This document shows, piece after piece, positions 1 through 5,595 of a DNA stretch of 6,492 nucleotides. Location of the stretch: assembly GCA_030596265.1 (NCBI GenBank), contig JAUVKM010000127.1:1-6492 (forward strand). The letters run 5' to 3'. Origin of the DNA: Candidatus Cloacimonadota bacterium. Lineage in GTDB: Bacteria > Cloacimonadota > Cloacimonadia > Cloacimonadales > TCS61. Below the pieces are notes generated by a model, which saw nothing but the letters and a program-made list of their open reading frames with translations, was not told the DNA's origin and made no database searches. Position numbers and translations under genes: made by a program. The first letter of the stretch is position 1. The number at the start of each line of letters is the position of its first letter.

Positions 1-180
1 GAAGTAGAGAATTGCTTTTGGATTTAGGTTAAACTCAGAGAATATTGTCGCTTTTGAAAAGAAAATAATTGTGAGGAGCAAAGAAACTATAGCTCCAATT
101 ATTATTTCCTGCTGATCTGTTCCTGCTAAGAGGATCCATACAATTAGCAGAGAGATAAAAAATAAAATACCTTTTTTCAT
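1..180 (-). CDS. mrpE: Na+/H+ antiporter subunit E-like membrane protein (MrpE/MnhE), N-terminal part, runs off the left edge
   Basis: The minus-strand frame opens with ATG at 180-178 and stays open for 60 codons to the window edge, so the C-terminal part is missing. The product starts MKKGILFFISLLIVWILLAG, a first membrane helix (about residues 4-20). A short polar turn (GTDQQE) and a second helix (about 27-43, IIIGAIVSLLLTIIFF) follow, then a segment ending LNPKAILYF. This pattern (hydrophobic helix ending in a W-x-L-L-x-G motif, short loop, 'IIIGAIVSLL' helix, then a 'NPK' segment) is what I recognise from subunit E of Mrp/Mnh multisubunit cation/proton antiporters, proteins of roughly 160 residues in the inner membrane. 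A strong Shine-Dalgarno, AAAGGAGC, lies 9 nt upstream and overlaps the stop codon of the TetR gene, which indicates co-transcription with it. In many anaerobes subunit E opens the antiporter operon, so subunits F, G and B may follow outside the window. The family call is by pattern memory and only a fragment is visible. Confidence 0.7.
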   Translation of the reverse strand, partial: MKKGILFFISLLIVWILLAGTDQQEIIIGAIVSLLLTIIFFSKATIFSEFNLNPKAILYF

Positions 181-188
181 TATTTTTA

Positions 189-196
189 GCTCCTTT
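189..196 (-). promoter_or_regulatory. Ribosome binding site of the antiporter subunit E gene, overlapping the tetR stop
   Basis: On the minus strand AAAGGAGC is centred about 12 nt before the ATG at 180, leaving 9 nt between GGAG and the start codon. Its first A is the last base of the TAA that ends the regulator gene (198-196). This tight packing supports one transcript carrying both genes. Confidence 0.6.
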
Positions 197-825
197 TAAG
201 TTCTTATTGCATTTAATAAAAGTTCAAAATGATATTCAATAATATTTTTGGGATTAAAATTTAGAATTGTCTTCTCGTTTAAAATACTGCTGGGCATTAT
301 TCCTGTAAAATTTCCCCAAAGTGCCAAAGACAATTTTTCTGCATCAATATCTTTCTTGATGGTTTTATCTGCTTGTCCCATTTTGATAATATTAGAAATT
401 ATATTGTTTATATTTTTGTTCTCTTCAATGGTGCTTTTAATTATCTTTCCAGTTGCTGGACAATTTTCTCTGTGTTCTCGGTAGGAAAGGAGTGAATCAT
501 AATGATTAGGATGCTCCTTGGCAAAAGTAATGAAAAGCTCTGCTAATTTAGGAAATTTTTCAATACCAGTAAGATCTTTTTTATTCAATAATAACTCAAA
601 TATTTCTTTTAAAATATGAAGGCTGCGCTGTAGAATTGCCATACAAAGTTCATTTTTGCTATGGAAATAGAGATAAAGTGCTCCTTTAGATAATTCAGCT
701 TCTTCTGCTACATCGTTCATTGTAGCATGTTCGAAACCCTTACTGAAAAATATCCTTTCAGCAGCATCTATAATGCTTTCACTGCGTAACTCTTTTTCTC
801 TCTCTTTTCTTTCGACAACACCCAT
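196..825 (-). CDS. TetR/AcrR-family transcriptional regulator
   Basis: A 209-residue protein if started at the ATG at 825-823. The N-terminal DNA-binding domain is clear: IIDAAERIFFSKGF (residues 18-31), then the helix-turn-helix TMNDVAEEAELSKGALYLYF (35-54) and HSKNELCMAIL (55-65). These match the TetR consensus (T-x-x-x-I/V-A-x-x-A-x-x-S-x-G-x-L/F-Y-x-Y/H-F, x-x-K-x-x-L). The remaining ~140 residues are helical and variable, as expected for the ligand-binding and dimerisation domain, whose ligand cannot be read from sequence. The same frame extends upstream to an ATG at 861. I prefer 825 because GAGG sits 7 nt before it, the family normally has few residues before the first helix, and the extra 12 codons would translate the probable operator. 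The stop lies 15 bp from a Mrp-type antiporter gene on the same strand, so this is probably the local repressor of that operon and of itself. It could also act on the divergent gene at 1010. Confidence 0.9.
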   Translation of the reverse strand: MGVVERKEREKELRSESIIDAAERIFFSKGFEHATMNDVAEEAELSKGALYLYFHSKNELCMAILQRSLHILKEIFELLLNKKDLTGIEKFPKLAELFITFAKEHPNHYDSLLSYREHRENCPATGKIIKSTIEENKNINNIISNIIKMGQADKTIKKDIDAEKLSLALWGNFTGIMPSSILNEKTILNFNPKNIIEYHFELLLNAIRT

Positions 826-832
826 CACAAAA

Positions 833-836
833 CCTC
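833..836 (-). promoter_or_regulatory. Ribosome binding site that decides the TetR start
   Basis: On the minus strand GAGG, followed by TTTTGTG and then ATG at 825, gives a 7-nt spacing. The alternative in-frame ATG at 861 has only AT-rich sequence upstream (AATTTGACAAAAT) and no purine-rich ribosome binding site. This favours the 209-residue product. Confidence 0.55.
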
Positions 837-837
837 G

Positions 838-860
838 GGTCACCAAGTGACCGACGGTCA
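838..860. promoter_or_regulatory. Probable TetR operator: two overlapping palindromes sharing a half-site
   Basis: Two inverted repeats overlap. GGTCAC-caa-GTGACC spans 838-852 and TGACC-gac-GGTCA spans 848-860, so the half-sites alternate GGTCA, TGACC, GGTCA. These bases are strikingly GC-richer than the AT-rich surroundings. Many TetR-family operators are short palindromes of this TGACC/GGTCA kind, and they usually lie just upstream of the regulator's own gene, as here. A TTGACA on the minus strand (871-866) could be a -35 element. Transcription would then start near 836 and bound repressor would block it, but no good -10 hexamer is visible. This is read from the sequence, and binding is inferred. 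Confidence 0.6.
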
Positions 861-889
861 TATTTTGTCAAATTGTTTTTTAATCTTAT

Positions 890-914
890 TAATATTTTAT
901 AAAATAAAATATTA
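890..914. repeat. AT-only inverted repeat, 11-bp arms around AAA
   Basis: TAATATTTTAT (890-900) is followed by AAA and then its exact reverse complement ATAAAATATTA (904-914). The arms are perfect but contain only A and T, so part of the symmetry could arise by chance in this AT-rich region. It lies midway between the divergent genes and overlaps the TATAAT motifs, so a protein-binding site or a promoter-melting element are both possible. Confidence 0.4.
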
Positions 915-997
915 TAATAAATAATGTAAATGCTTTTTATTTGACAGAATTAAGAGACATTTGCATTTACTTAGTCAGATTTTATTAATTAATTAAG

Positions 998-1006
998 AAA
1001 GGAGAG
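998..1006 (+). promoter_or_regulatory. Ribosome binding site of the 1017-residue surface-protein gene
   Basis: AAAGGAGAG lies with GGAG at 1001-1004, five bases before the ATG at 1010. The signal peptide follows immediately after this start, so start and ribosome binding site agree. Confidence 0.7.
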
Positions 1007-1009
1007 TTT

Positions 1010-4000
1010 ATGAAAAAGTTAGCATTAGTTTTATTTGTTTTAGTAGTTTTTGCACAATTGCTTACTGCCGATGTGTGGCAGCAATCATTTACTTTAGAAA
1101 ATGAAGGTGAGAAGACTAAATTTGAGCAAACAGATCAAATTAATTTAGAGATTGAGAAGTCTTCAATCATCAGTCGTGACAACAGAGTTTCTACTTTGTG
1201 GCAAACATCAGATCCAGGGGCAATAGCTGGAGTTGTTAGGGTTTCTCCAACTTTAGAAAATTCATTTGTACAATGGAATTTGAATTATGAAAGAGTATCA
1301 TTATTTCATGATTCGGCTGTTCCGCTTTGGGAACATAATGTTAGTGATCTTAATTTTGATTATCCGATAGATATGCTGGAAGACGGCACTATCTTGGCAG
1401 TTGGAGATGATATAGTTCTAAAGATCTTTGGACCAGATTCTTCTATTCCCACTTGGGAATATACAATTGGTAGAACCATTAGGGGGTTAGAAATAACTCC
1501 AGATGGAACTGGTATTTATATCTCTTTTTACGATGCAGGACTGAATCAAGGGATAGTTGAAAAATATGAAATTGGAAATGAAACTCCAATATGGTCTTCC
1601 GGTTTTATCGGAGGAGCATCAACTCTTGATATGAGTGGTGATGGAACTACTTTAATCTTCACCCAATATGGTAGCGGCAATAGTAATATGTGGGTATTGG
1701 ATTCTTCTGATGGAAACGTTGTTTTTCAAGGACCGGAATATAACCAAAATAATCCTGCAATCTGTGATGATGCTTCGATAATTGTTAACGGAGATTATTC
1801 CGGTTATGTTCATGTATATGAGTACAACGAAGCATTGGAAACTTATGAAGAAAAGTGGAGCTTTAATGCAACCGGTGGTGGTTCCTCTACATGGATCGGT
1901 GGGATGAGTATTTCCGGTGACGGCAGCACAATAGCTGTGGGAACATTAGTCTTCTATTCTACATACTACGATGGTGAAATTATTGTTTTTGATACTGAAG
2001 CCCCTGTACAACTCTGGAGATATGAGAACTTTGGGGACTATGTAACAGAAATTGATATGAGTTATGATGGTTCTATTATTGCTGCTGCCGGTTATGGACC
2101 GATGAATCACAGCACAGCAGATTTTCTTCTATTCAGAAGAGAGAGCAACATCCCTGTTTATGAAATCAATACGCCAGGCTCTATGTTTGCATTGGATATG
2201 GCTTCCGATGGCTCTTTTTGTACAGTTGGAGGAAAGGCTGTGCATGCCCGTGATTTTGGAAGTGGCGGTTTGCTTTATTGTGTAGATTGTGATCTGGGTG
2301 GTGGTTTCATAACTGGAATTATCAATTTAGATGGAGAAGATGATAATTCAGGCGCAAAAATTGAAATTCCTGATCTGATCGATTATTTTGCTTACTCCGA
2401 TTATGAAGGTAATTTTTCTTTGAATAATGTTCCTGCAGGCTCTTATACAGTAGAATCTTCTAAGGTTGGTTATGGTTTGATTACTAATGAAGATGTGATA
2501 GTGATTGAAACTGAAACAACAGAGCTTGATGAAATATTTATGGAAATAATTGGTTCTCCACCGATAAATCTAATGGCAAGCCACGGTTCTGGACTCACAG
2601 TTGAAATGAATTGGGTTGAGCCGTCCACAGGTCCTATTGATGGTTACAATATTTATCGTAAACAATACGAGACAGTTTCTTATCCTGAAGAACCACTTGC
2701 TTCAGTGGGAACAGAAATTACTTCCTATACTGATGATATAGCCTTACCGTTGATCGAATATTATTACTCAGTTACAGCAATAATTGATGGAACCATGCAA
2801 AGCCCTTATTCCAACGAAGTTAGTGGATGGATATGTTCCGGATTTGTAGTAAATGAAATCAGCGTATATGAAGGAACCACTCCCACAATTGACGGCACAA
2901 TAACACCGGGAGAATGGGATGATGCTTTTGTGTTGGATACTTCTGATTTTTGGGGATCGTACGATAACACGATCCAGCCCATCGGCAGCGTGTTCGGTTA
3001 CTTTAAAATGAACGCTGATATGACCGAACTTTATGTAGCTTACATAAATTATAATGATACGGTTCTAGAAGATCACGATGAAGTAGCACTTTATATCGAT
3101 GATAATAACGATGGGGTTTACTCGCCGGAAGCTCAAGGGAATGAAGGAAATTATTGGGCTGCTTATTATGCTGCCGGTAATCAATTGAAGTTCAGACCTA
3201 TCTACGATACCGGAGGAGTGGGAACTGTATTCTTTTTACCCGATCCGCAATTGGAAGTTTCTGTTACTGAAGGTTATCTCGTTTATGAATTCATGATCCC
3301 CATCGGGGATGAAACATGGGAGATTAACCCAAGTGCAGAAAACCAATCAAGTCTGGCAATTTTCGTACTAGATGATAATGCGCCTGATCCACATGGTTTT
3401 GATGGCTGGTGGCCTTTGGATAACATAAATTTATTTAATCCTGCTGGTTTTGGCACAATTACTTATGGTGCTGTTCCCGAAACTCCACCGGCACCGGAAA
3501 ATGTAACTCTTGAATATATCGAAGATTATTTACTTGATCTCAGTTGGGATATGCCGGCAATTAATGATTTTGATCATTTCAATATTTATTCTGCCGTGAA
3601 CGATGATAACTTCGAACTTATAGATGAAACAATAGGAACTGAATATATCTATGAATATGAATACATCCCTGCTACTACTTACAAATTTTACATAACAACT
3701 GTCAACCAACAGGAAATGGAATCTGATGCCTCTGAAATAGTGGAATATCTTACTGTTGATGCTGATGAAGACTTGATCCCAACCATCACAAAATTAGATG
3801 GTAATTATCCAAATCCATTCAATCCTACAACAACGATCTCATTTTCCGTAGCACAAACGTCCTCATTTGTGAAAGTTGAGATTTTCAATATAAAGGGACA
3901 AAAGGTTAAACAGCTTGTTAATGAGATTCTTCCTGCAGGAAGACACATTGTTGTTTGGAATGGAAAAGATGATAATGGTAAACAGACAGCAACTGGGATC

Positions 4001-4063
4001 TATTTCTATAAGATGAAAAGTGGAGATTATCAAAAAAGCAGGAAAATGCTACTGCTTAAATAA
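1010..4063 (+). CDS. Large secreted multidomain surface protein: beta-propeller, FnIII and CBM9-like domains, type IX sorting domain
   Basis: A 1017-residue protein. Residues 1-20 are a Sec signal peptide (MKK, hydrophobic core LALVLFVLVVFAQLL, cleavage near TA-DV). Residues about 104-425 form a WD40/PQQ-like propeller, with a recurring x-S-x-D-G-S/T turn near 124, 165, 210, 304, 353 and 400 and a degenerate copy near 254, suggesting seven blades. Residues about 430-513 resemble a carboxypeptidase-regulatory-like domain (GYV-type start, YEGNFSLNNVPAGSYTVE). Residues 515-606 are FnIII-like (VEMNWVEP, IDGYNIYR, YYYSVTA). Residues 625-820 resemble CBM9/DOMON carbohydrate-binding modules (TIDGTITPGEWDDA, LYVAYI, EVALYIDDNNDGVY with a possible Ca2+ loop). 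Residues 827-915 are a second FnIII-like domain (LDLSWDMP, FNIYS). Residues 923-1017 are the type IX sorting domain (YPNPFNPTTTISF, FNIKGQKV, GIYFYKM, KMLLLK). GGAGAG just before the ATG supports the start. No catalytic residues are recognised, so a structural or glycan-binding role is inferred. Confidence 0.85.
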   Translation: MKKLALVLFVLVVFAQLLTADVWQQSFTLENEGEKTKFEQTDQINLEIEKSSIISRDNRVSTLWQTSDPGAIAGVVRVSPTLENSFVQWNLNYERVSLFHDSAVPLWEHNVSDLNFDYPIDMLEDGTILAVGDDIVLKIFGPDSSIPTWEYTIGRTIRGLEITPDGTGIYISFYDAGLNQGIVEKYEIGNETPIWSSGFIGGASTLDMSGDGTTLIFTQYGSGNSNMWVLDSSDGNVVFQGPEYNQNNPAICDDASIIVNGDYSGYVHVYEYNEALETYEEKWSFNATGGGSSTWIGGMSISGDGSTIAVGTLVFYSTYYDGEIIVFDTEAPVQLWRYENFGDYVTEIDMSYDGSIIAAAGYGPMNHSTADFLLFRRESNIPVYEINTPGSMFALDMASDGSFCTVGGKAVHARDFGSGGLLYCVDCDLGGGFITGIINLDGEDDNSGAKIEIPDLIDYFAYSDYEGNFSLNNVPAGSYTVESSKVGYGLITNEDVIVIETETTELDEIFMEIIGSPPINLMASHGSGLTVEMNWVEPSTGPIDGYNIYRKQYETVSYPEEPLASVGTEITSYTDDIALPLIEYYYSVTAIIDGTMQSPYSNEVSGWICSGFVVNEISVYEGTTPTIDGTITPGEWDDAFVLDTSDFWGSYDNTIQPIGSVFGYFKMNADMTELYVAYINYNDTVLEDHDEVALYIDDNNDGVYSPEAQGNEGNYWAAYYAAGNQLKFRPIYDTGGVGTVFFLPDPQLEVSVTEGYLVYEFMIPIGDETWEINPSAENQSSLAIFVLDDNAPDPHGFDGWWPLDNINLFNPAGFGTITYGAVPETPPAPENVTLEYIEDYLLDLSWDMPAINDFDHFNIYSAVNDDNFELIDETIGTEYIYEYEYIPATTYKFYITTVNQQEMESDASEIVEYLTVDADEDLIPTITKLDGNYPNPFNPTTTISFSVAQTSSFVKVEIFNIKGQKVKQLVNEILPAGRHIVVWNGKDDNGKQTATGIYFYKMKSGDYQKSRKMLLLK
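4001..4050 (+). repeat. Homogenised sorting-domain tail, copy 1
   Basis: These 50 bases encode YFYKMKSGDYQKSRKM with flanking codon parts near the end of the 1017-residue protein. They match 5491-5540 at 49 of 50 positions; the one difference is the third base of a glycine codon (GGA versus GGG). Sequence on either side, in the same domain, is clearly diverged. Confidence 0.9.
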
Positions 4064-4089
4064 CATTCCATTTTGTCTCATTTATATCT

Positions 4090-4115
4090 TGCATCCAAGC
4101 TTGAGCTTGGATGCA
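4090..4115. terminator. Strong hairpin after the surface-protein gene: possible terminator or dispersed palindromic repeat
   Basis: TGCATCCAAGC (4090-4100), a TTGA loop, and the exact complement GCTTGGATGCA (4105-4115) form a perfect 11-bp stem 26 bp after the stop codon at 4061-4063. The position suits a transcription terminator, but only TCTTT follows instead of a long T run, so intrinsic termination is not certain. It could equally protect the mRNA 3' end or be a genome-dispersed palindromic unit. If it does terminate, the next gene (4222) needs its own promoter. Confidence 0.55.
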
Positions 4116-4221
4116 TCTTTGCTAAATAATTTTCGTAAATATGATTATCAGGTTGAAGTCTGGTAACTAGAATATTGTGTTTATATTGATTTTATTGATT
4201 TAATTCTTTTAGGAGAATAGT
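4116..4221 (+). promoter_or_regulatory. Intergenic leader of the beta-helix gene with ribosome binding site
   Basis: This is non-coding sequence between the hairpin and the next gene. AGGAG at 4211-4215, six bases before the ATG at 4222, is a clear ribosome binding site. A small direct repeat, ATTGATTT, occurs at 4185-4192 and 4194-4201. A weak promoter could be read from TTGTGT (4175-4180) to TTTAAT (4199-4204), but this is not convincing. The promoter is therefore unassigned. Confidence 0.35.
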
Positions 4222-5553
4222 ATGAAAAAAGTTGTTTCAATAATTATCATCTTAAGTTTTAGTATGTTATTTGCAACTATTATCAATATACCAGCTGATT
4301 ATCCTACAATCCAAGAAGGAATAGATGTATCTGTTGATGCTGATACTGTGTTAGTGCAACCTGGTGTATATACTGAAGATTTTAATTACAATGGAAAAAA
4401 TATTACTATTGCTTCTTTATTCCTAACAACTCAGGATAGATATTATATTTCACAAACTATTATTGCTGATGATTATGGTTTTATTTATATGATGAATGGT
4501 GAAGATTCAACGGCTATTTTATATGGATTTTCTCTTTCATGTATGACAATATATATTGAAAATTCGTCTCCTAAAATTCAATCTTGTTTATTTTCTAATA
4601 CCTTTGAAAATGCAATTTATTGTTCAAATCAATCAAATCCAATAATAGATTCTTGTATCTTTCGCGTAATGAGATTTGGTAATTCAATTTCTATGCTAAA
4701 TTCTAGCATCACAATTCTTAATACATTATTTTTTGATAATGGAGGATATGGTGGTATTGGTGGTTTAATTTTATATTATTCTAATGCAATTATTATAAAT
4801 TCCGTTTTTCATTCAACTGGACCTGATCCTGGTTGGTATGGTGGAGTAATATCTTGTGGATCAAATTCAAACCTTATAATGATCAATACTATAATGTGGG
4901 ATAATCAAATTGATAATATAGATTGTTCTGGCATAAGTGAAATTTCTATATCTAATTCATGTCTTGAGGGTGGTCAGAGTAGTATTAATATTGGCAATTC
5001 AGTACTAAATTGGCTTGATGGTAATATTGATTCTGACCCATTATTCATAAGTCCCTACGGAGAAGATAATTTCAATTTGCAAGATTCTAGTCTCTGCATT
5101 GGAGCAGGAATAGATGAGATTGAAATTGGTGATATTACTTATTACACACCTGAATATGATTTGAATGGAGATCCACGTCCCAGCCCTGCTGGAAGCTTAC
5201 CGGATATTGGAGTATATGAAAATCCATTTGGAGAACCACAATTAGAAATTATAAATAACTTATTGCCAGCATCAAGCTTTCACCTTGTAAATCTTCCAAA
5301 CCCATTTAATCCCAGCACCACAATTAAATTCAGTATCGAACCAAACAAACAAAACGAACCAGTTGAATTAATAATCTATAATGTGAAAGGGCAGAAAATA
5401 AAAAAATTAACGGTCATTCTGAGCGGAGTCGAAGGATCGGCAATTTGGGACGGCACCGACGAAAACAACAAACTTGTTTCTTCTGGTATTTATTTCTATA
5501 AGATGAAAAGTGGGGATTATCAAAAAAGCAGGAAAATGCTGCTATTGAAGTAA
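4222..5553 (+). CDS. Secreted right-handed beta-helix protein with type IX sorting domain
   Basis: A 443-residue exported protein. Residues 1-18 are a signal peptide (MKK, core VVSIIIILSFSMLFA). The mature part opens with INIPADYPTIQEGIDVSVDADTVLVQPGVY-type sequence (residues 21-50), the usual entry into a pectate-lyase-like parallel beta-helix. Residues about 60-265 are short strand-turn repeats rich in N, S and I (SPKIQSCLF, NPIIDSCIF, SSITILNTLF, NAIIINSVFH, SNLIMINTIMWDN). Residues 268-333 (DSDPLF, DSSLCIGAG, YDLNGDPRP, DIGVYE) are the characteristic closing segment of such helices. Residues 351-443 are the sorting domain (LPNPFNPSTTIKFS, IYNVKGQKI, GIYFYKM, KMLLLK). Beta-helix proteins of this group include polysaccharide lyases and non-enzymatic surface proteins. 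I see no diagnostic catalytic residues, so I do not assign an activity. Odd points are the repeat-derived VILSGVEGS at 398-406 and a tail nearly identical in DNA to that of the upstream gene. Confidence 0.85.
   Translation: MKKVVSIIIILSFSMLFATIINIPADYPTIQEGIDVSVDADTVLVQPGVYTEDFNYNGKNITIASLFLTTQDRYYISQTIIADDYGFIYMMNGEDSTAILYGFSLSCMTIYIENSSPKIQSCLFSNTFENAIYCSNQSNPIIDSCIFRVMRFGNSISMLNSSITILNTLFFDNGGYGGIGGLILYYSNAIIINSVFHSTGPDPGWYGGVISCGSNSNLIMINTIMWDNQIDNIDCSGISEISISNSCLEGGQSSINIGNSVLNWLDGNIDSDPLFISPYGEDNFNLQDSSLCIGAGIDEIEIGDITYYTPEYDLNGDPRPSPAGSLPDIGVYENPFGEPQLEIINNLLPASSFHLVNLPNPFNPSTTIKFSIEPNKQNEPVELIIYNVKGQKIKKLTVILSGVEGSAIWDGTDENNKLVSSGIYFYKMKSGDYQKSRKMLLLK
5411..5440 (+). repeat. Probable dispersed short repeat captured in frame inside the sorting domain
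   Basis: Bases 5413-5439 read GTC ATT CTG AGC GGA GTC and then GAA GGA TCG, giving VILSGVEGS (residues 398-406). The segment is visibly richer in G and C than its A-rich flanks. It has the form of a short repeat (TCATTCTGAGCG... followed by ...GAAGGATC) that I remember as widespread in intergenic DNA of Bacteroidota-like and metagenomic genomes, often mis-translated as VILSGVEGS-type peptides. It sits where the sister domain has NEILPAGRHI, a beta-strand/turn region before the W-x-G motif. The overall domain length is almost unchanged (12 versus 13 residues between the K-x-L and W landmarks), so it replaced or became the loop instead of lengthening it. Repeat identity rests on memory and has not been searched. 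Confidence 0.55.
5491..5540 (+). repeat. Homogenised sorting-domain tail, copy 2
   Basis: This is the counterpart of 4001-4050 in the beta-helix gene, with 49 of 50 bases identical in the same reading frame. The last three codons before each stop differ again (LLK encoded by different codons), so the near-identity ends abruptly. Both proteins therefore carry an identical 20-odd-residue C-terminus. Confidence 0.9.
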
Positions 5554-5554
5554 T

Positions 5555-5585
5555 CCGGCTTCGCAAAGCTACGCCGTGGCAAGGG
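5555..5585. repeat. GC-rich repeat-like segment with small hairpin between genes
   Basis: Starting one base after the beta-helix stop codon, this segment is much GC-richer than its surroundings. It contains GCTT-CGCA-AAGC (5558-5569), a 4-bp stem with a 4-nt loop, and an outer imperfect complementarity between CCGGC and GCC-gt-GG. The form (CTTCGCAAAGCTACGCCGTGGCAAGG-like) recalls short dispersed repeats of FCB-group genomes, but only one copy is visible here. There is no T run, so an intrinsic terminator is unlikely. Its right end supplies the AAGGG that forms part of the next gene's ribosome binding site. Confidence 0.4.
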
Positions 5586-5589
5586 AGAG
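5582..5589 (+). promoter_or_regulatory. Ribosome binding site of the membrane-protein gene
   Basis: AGGGAGAG with GGGAG at 5583-5587 lies eight bases before the ATG at 5596. It supports that start for a frame that has no stop codon in the window. Confidence 0.6.
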
Positions 5590-5595
5590 AAAATC

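Larger units (their letters stand above)
862..1009. promoter_or_regulatory. Divergent AT-rich intergenic region with candidate promoters
   Basis: This 148-bp stretch separates the minus-strand regulator from the plus-strand surface-protein gene and must hold at least the promoter of the latter. Candidates seen on the plus strand are TTGACA at 941-946 followed by weak -10 options (CATTTA at 964-969 with 17-nt spacing, or TTTACT at 966-971 with 19-nt spacing), and an isolated TATAAT at 913-918 without a convincing -35. On the minus strand TTGACA at 871-866 and TATAAT at 916-911 are present. The rest is A/T runs. If the organism uses Bacteroidota-like promoters, these E. coli-style matches may be meaningless. 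AAAGGAG at 998-1004 is the ribosome binding site of the downstream gene. Confidence 0.3.

Noticed and set aside
248..484. Plus-strand 78-codon open frame
   Set aside because: It lies entirely antisense to the regulator gene, which has a clear TetR domain. Its hydrophobic product is a by-product of the antisense codons, and it has no matching ribosome binding site.
866..871. TTGACA on the minus strand as a firm -35 element for the regulator gene
   Set aside because: At 16-18 nt spacing the -10 positions read CACTTG, ACTTGG or CTTGGT, far from TATAAT, so it is kept only as a weak candidate within the operator description.
4185..4201. ATTGATTT direct repeat as a regulatory site or CRISPR-like unit
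   Set aside because: There are only two 8-nt copies, in an AT-rich leader where such repetition is expected by chance, and no spacer-repeat structure.
5413..5439. Sequencing error or frameshift in the sorting domain at VILSGVEGS
   Set aside because: The frame is intact on both sides, with conserved KGQKIKKL before and IWDGTDENN after, so a base error is not needed to explain the odd peptide.
4222..5553. Assignment as pectate lyase or another specific polysaccharide lyase
   Set aside because: The beta-helix fold is supported by entry and exit motifs, but no diagnostic catalytic residues could be identified, so an enzyme name would be invented.
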